From an uncultured Sphingomonas sp. (lineage in GTDB: Bacteria; Pseudomonadota; Alphaproteobacteria; Sphingomonadales; Sphingomonadaceae), in NCBI GenBank assembly GCA_946482655.1, contig CAMLSA010000015.1, forward strand, positions 1-44,279: a DNA stretch of 44,279 bases, written 5' to 3'. Positions 42,750-44,279 of the stretch are shown piece by piece (the first letter of the stretch is position 1; the number at the start of each line of letters is the position of its first letter). The translations under genes were made by a program, and so were the position numbers. The notes beneath the pieces were generated by a model. The model was not told the DNA's origin. It was given only the letters and a program-made list of their open reading frames with translations, and did not search any database.

Positions 42750-44216
42750 ATGTTGAACGTCATCGAAGGCTCCGCCATCTTCACGGAGCCCCGTTCGCGC
42801 AAATATCGTTTCACCTCCAACGTGATCGCGACGATCATCCTGGGGGTCGACCTGATCTGTCTGGTGCTTGGCGCGTTGCTTGCGCCGGTCGCTTATGAGC
42901 TGATCCGCGGGCCGCAATATTTCATCGAGCAGCATGTCAACGTCGCGGTCATCATAGCTGTCAACTTCTTCCTGATCCGCCTGTCGCGCGACAGCTATGC
43001 CCACCCAATGGGCCGCGGCGGCGACAGCGATCAGGCGGTGGCATTCGAATTTCTGCTCGCGGCGCTGCTCGTCTTCACGACGATCTGGCAGTTGGGACAG
43101 GCCAAGCCCTTCTCGACCGGGCTGGCGCTTTGCTATCTGGGGCTCACCGCAGGAACGCTGTTCGTCAGCCGCTTCGTCGTGCGCAAGCTCGTCTTCTATC
43201 TGGTCCAAGCCGGTCATATCGGGCAGCGTATCGTCATCTACGGCGCGGACGAGGCTAGCTCGGACCGAGTGCTGCGGCTGCTCGAGCTCGAGCGGCTCCC
43301 CTATGTCTCGGTAGTCGGCGTCGCCGACGACCGCACCAAGCGGATCGAACGCAAGGCGCCGTGGAGCGTACCGTTTCTAGGCGGGCTCGACGCGCTGGTC
43401 GGCCGAATCGCGCGCGGCGACATCGATATGGTGATCATCGCCTTGCCAATGATCAGCCAGGCGCGGCTCGACCAGATCACCGAGGCGCTGCAGCGGGTCT
43501 CCGTCGACATCTGCCTCATGCCGCGCGAGGCGCTCGACCTGTCGCAGCAATACAGCATGCGCTTCATCGGGTCCCTGCCGCTGTTTGCGCTATGGCAGCG
43601 GCCGATGCGCGACTTCAATCGGATATTGAAGGCGATCGAGGATCGGGTGCTCGCGGTGCTGGGTCTGGTCCTGCTGTCTCCCCTGCTGCTGCTCACGGGG
43701 TTGATGATCAAGCTGACCAGTCGCGGCCCGGTGCTGTTCCGCCAAGAACGTTTCGGCTTCAACAATGTCCGGATCAGCGTGCTAAAATTCCGTTCGATGC
43801 ATGTGGACCGGCAGGATGTCAGCGGCTCCGAGCGGACGAAGCGGCGCGATCCCCGGGTGACTTGGTTCGGGCGGATTATCCGGCGGCTGTCGATCGACGA
43901 ATTGCCCCAGCTCGTCAATGTGCTGACGGGCGAGATGTCGATCGTCGGGCCCCGCCCCCATGCGACGGCGATGATGGTCGGCGACGATTATTATTTCGAG
44001 GCGGTGCGCGGCTATGCGGCGCGCCACCGGGTCAAGCCCGGCATCACCGGCCTTGCCCAGGTGCGTGGGCTGCGCGGCGAAATCGACTCGATCGAGCGCG
44101 CCAAGCGCCGCGTGGAATACGACATGTACTATATCGAGAACTGGTCACTGCTGCTCGATCTCAGGATCATCCTGGAGACGATCTGGCGTCTGATCTGGGA
44201 CAGGCGGGCCTATTAG
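42750..44216 (+). CDS. undecaprenyl-phosphate sugar phosphotransferase (WcaJ/GumD/GelB-like)
   Basis: A 488-aa polyprenol-phosphate hexose-1-phosphate transferase starting polymer assembly. There are four N-terminal TM helices (about 20-155). A CoA_binding_3-like nucleotide fold follows (about 160-285, IVIYGADEASS), then a TM hairpin (about 305-330) and the catalytic bac_transf domain with FRQERFGFN, LKFRSMHVD, SIDELPQLVNVLTGEMS and VGPRPHA. The ATG at 42750 was chosen because AGGAGGGG lies 6-7 nt upstream; an in-frame ATG at 42729 overlaps the TPR stop. The transferred sugar (often glucose) is not decidable here. Confidence 0.94.
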   Translation: MLNVIEGSAIFTEPRSRKYRFTSNVIATIILGVDLICLVLGALLAPVAYELIRGPQYFIEQHVNVAVIIAVNFFLIRLSRDSYAHPMGRGGDSDQAVAFEFLLAALLVFTTIWQLGQAKPFSTGLALCYLGLTAGTLFVSRFVVRKLVFYLVQAGHIGQRIVIYGADEASSDRVLRLLELERLPYVSVVGVADDRTKRIERKAPWSVPFLGGLDALVGRIARGDIDMVIIALPMISQARLDQITEALQRVSVDICLMPREALDLSQQYSMRFIGSLPLFALWQRPMRDFNRILKAIEDRVLAVLGLVLLSPLLLLTGLMIKLTSRGPVLFRQERFGFNNVRISVLKFRSMHVDRQDVSGSERTKRRDPRVTWFGRIIRRLSIDELPQLVNVLTGEMSIVGPRPHATAMMVGDDYYFEAVRGYAARHRVKPGITGLAQVRGLRGEIDSIERAKRRVEYDMYYIENWSLLLDLRIILETIWRLIWDRRAY

Positions 44217-44279
44217 CGGAGCGTCCCCTCATTGTTTTTTTGCGGTGATTGTGTCGAGGAGGGCCTTGCGCTTGGGTGT

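Noticed and set aside
1..44279. CRISPR array, insertion sequences, prophage genes or integrase attachment at the two tRNAs.
   Set aside because: No regularly spaced direct repeats, transposase, integrase or phage-type proteins were found, and no partial tRNA copies were noticed downstream of tRNA-Tyr or tRNA-Leu.
44217..44279. A T-run (seven T) just after the sugar-transferase gene as an intrinsic terminator.
   Set aside because: No convincing GC-rich stem precedes the T-run, and the window ends before the context can be judged.

Overview
The window is GC-rich chromosomal DNA of an alphaproteobacterium, most likely a member of the Sphingomonadales. I base this on protein style and gene content: a MucR/Ros regulator, a two-gene MetH behind a fused ArsR-methyltransferase regulator, a Sphingomonas-type (SPAP/PhoK-like) alkaline phosphatase, a Bpt-type leucyltransferase and Gum/Gel-like exopolysaccharide export genes. 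No insertion sequence, prophage or CRISPR array was seen. Genus is an inference; no 16S gene is present.

Left end (1-2.7 kb): the 5' part of rlmB, tRNA-Tyr, a stand-alone PAS protein, a small cytochrome c, ihfB with a GTG start, and a tRNA-Leu(UAA) gene interrupted by a complete 229-nt group I intron. 2.9-7.8 kb: a tight exopolysaccharide export operon encoding a short OPX protein, an outer-membrane beta-barrel, a Wzz/GumC-like co-polymerase, a BY-kinase with a tyrosine-rich tail, and a secreted class A acid-phosphatase homologue that has lost several catalytic residues.

7.9-16.1 kb: a small lipoprotein and MlaA on the minus strand, then the methionine operon (SahR-like regulator, metF, metH1, metH2) with a clear 7-2-7 operator, followed by a secreted beta-helix protein. 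16.1-25.2 kb: alkaline phosphatase, amidohydrolase and hydroxyacid dehydrogenase (minus), threonine ammonia-lyase and Bpt (plus), then a sorbosone-dehydrogenase-like protein and the CorC-like CBS protein (minus).

25.3-29.2 kb: a block with a second sugar-dehydrogenase-like lipoprotein, an unknown membrane-anchored protein and a short SLC13-type permease. It separates corC from its usual partners ybeY and phoH. 29.2-35.9 kb (minus): ybeY, phoH, miaB, an acyltransferase gene, fur, mucR, rimI, tsaB and a NifU-like scaffold gene, i.e. RNA maturation and quality control, iron handling and regulation. 36.0-44.2 kb: a second polysaccharide locus with a Wzy-like polymerase, a Wzx-like flippase, two divergent GT2 glycosyltransferases, a TPR lipoprotein and an initiating polyprenyl-phosphate sugar transferase. 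Together the two polysaccharide loci encode initiation, some transfer, flipping, polymerisation, length control and export; whether they serve one polymer is inference.
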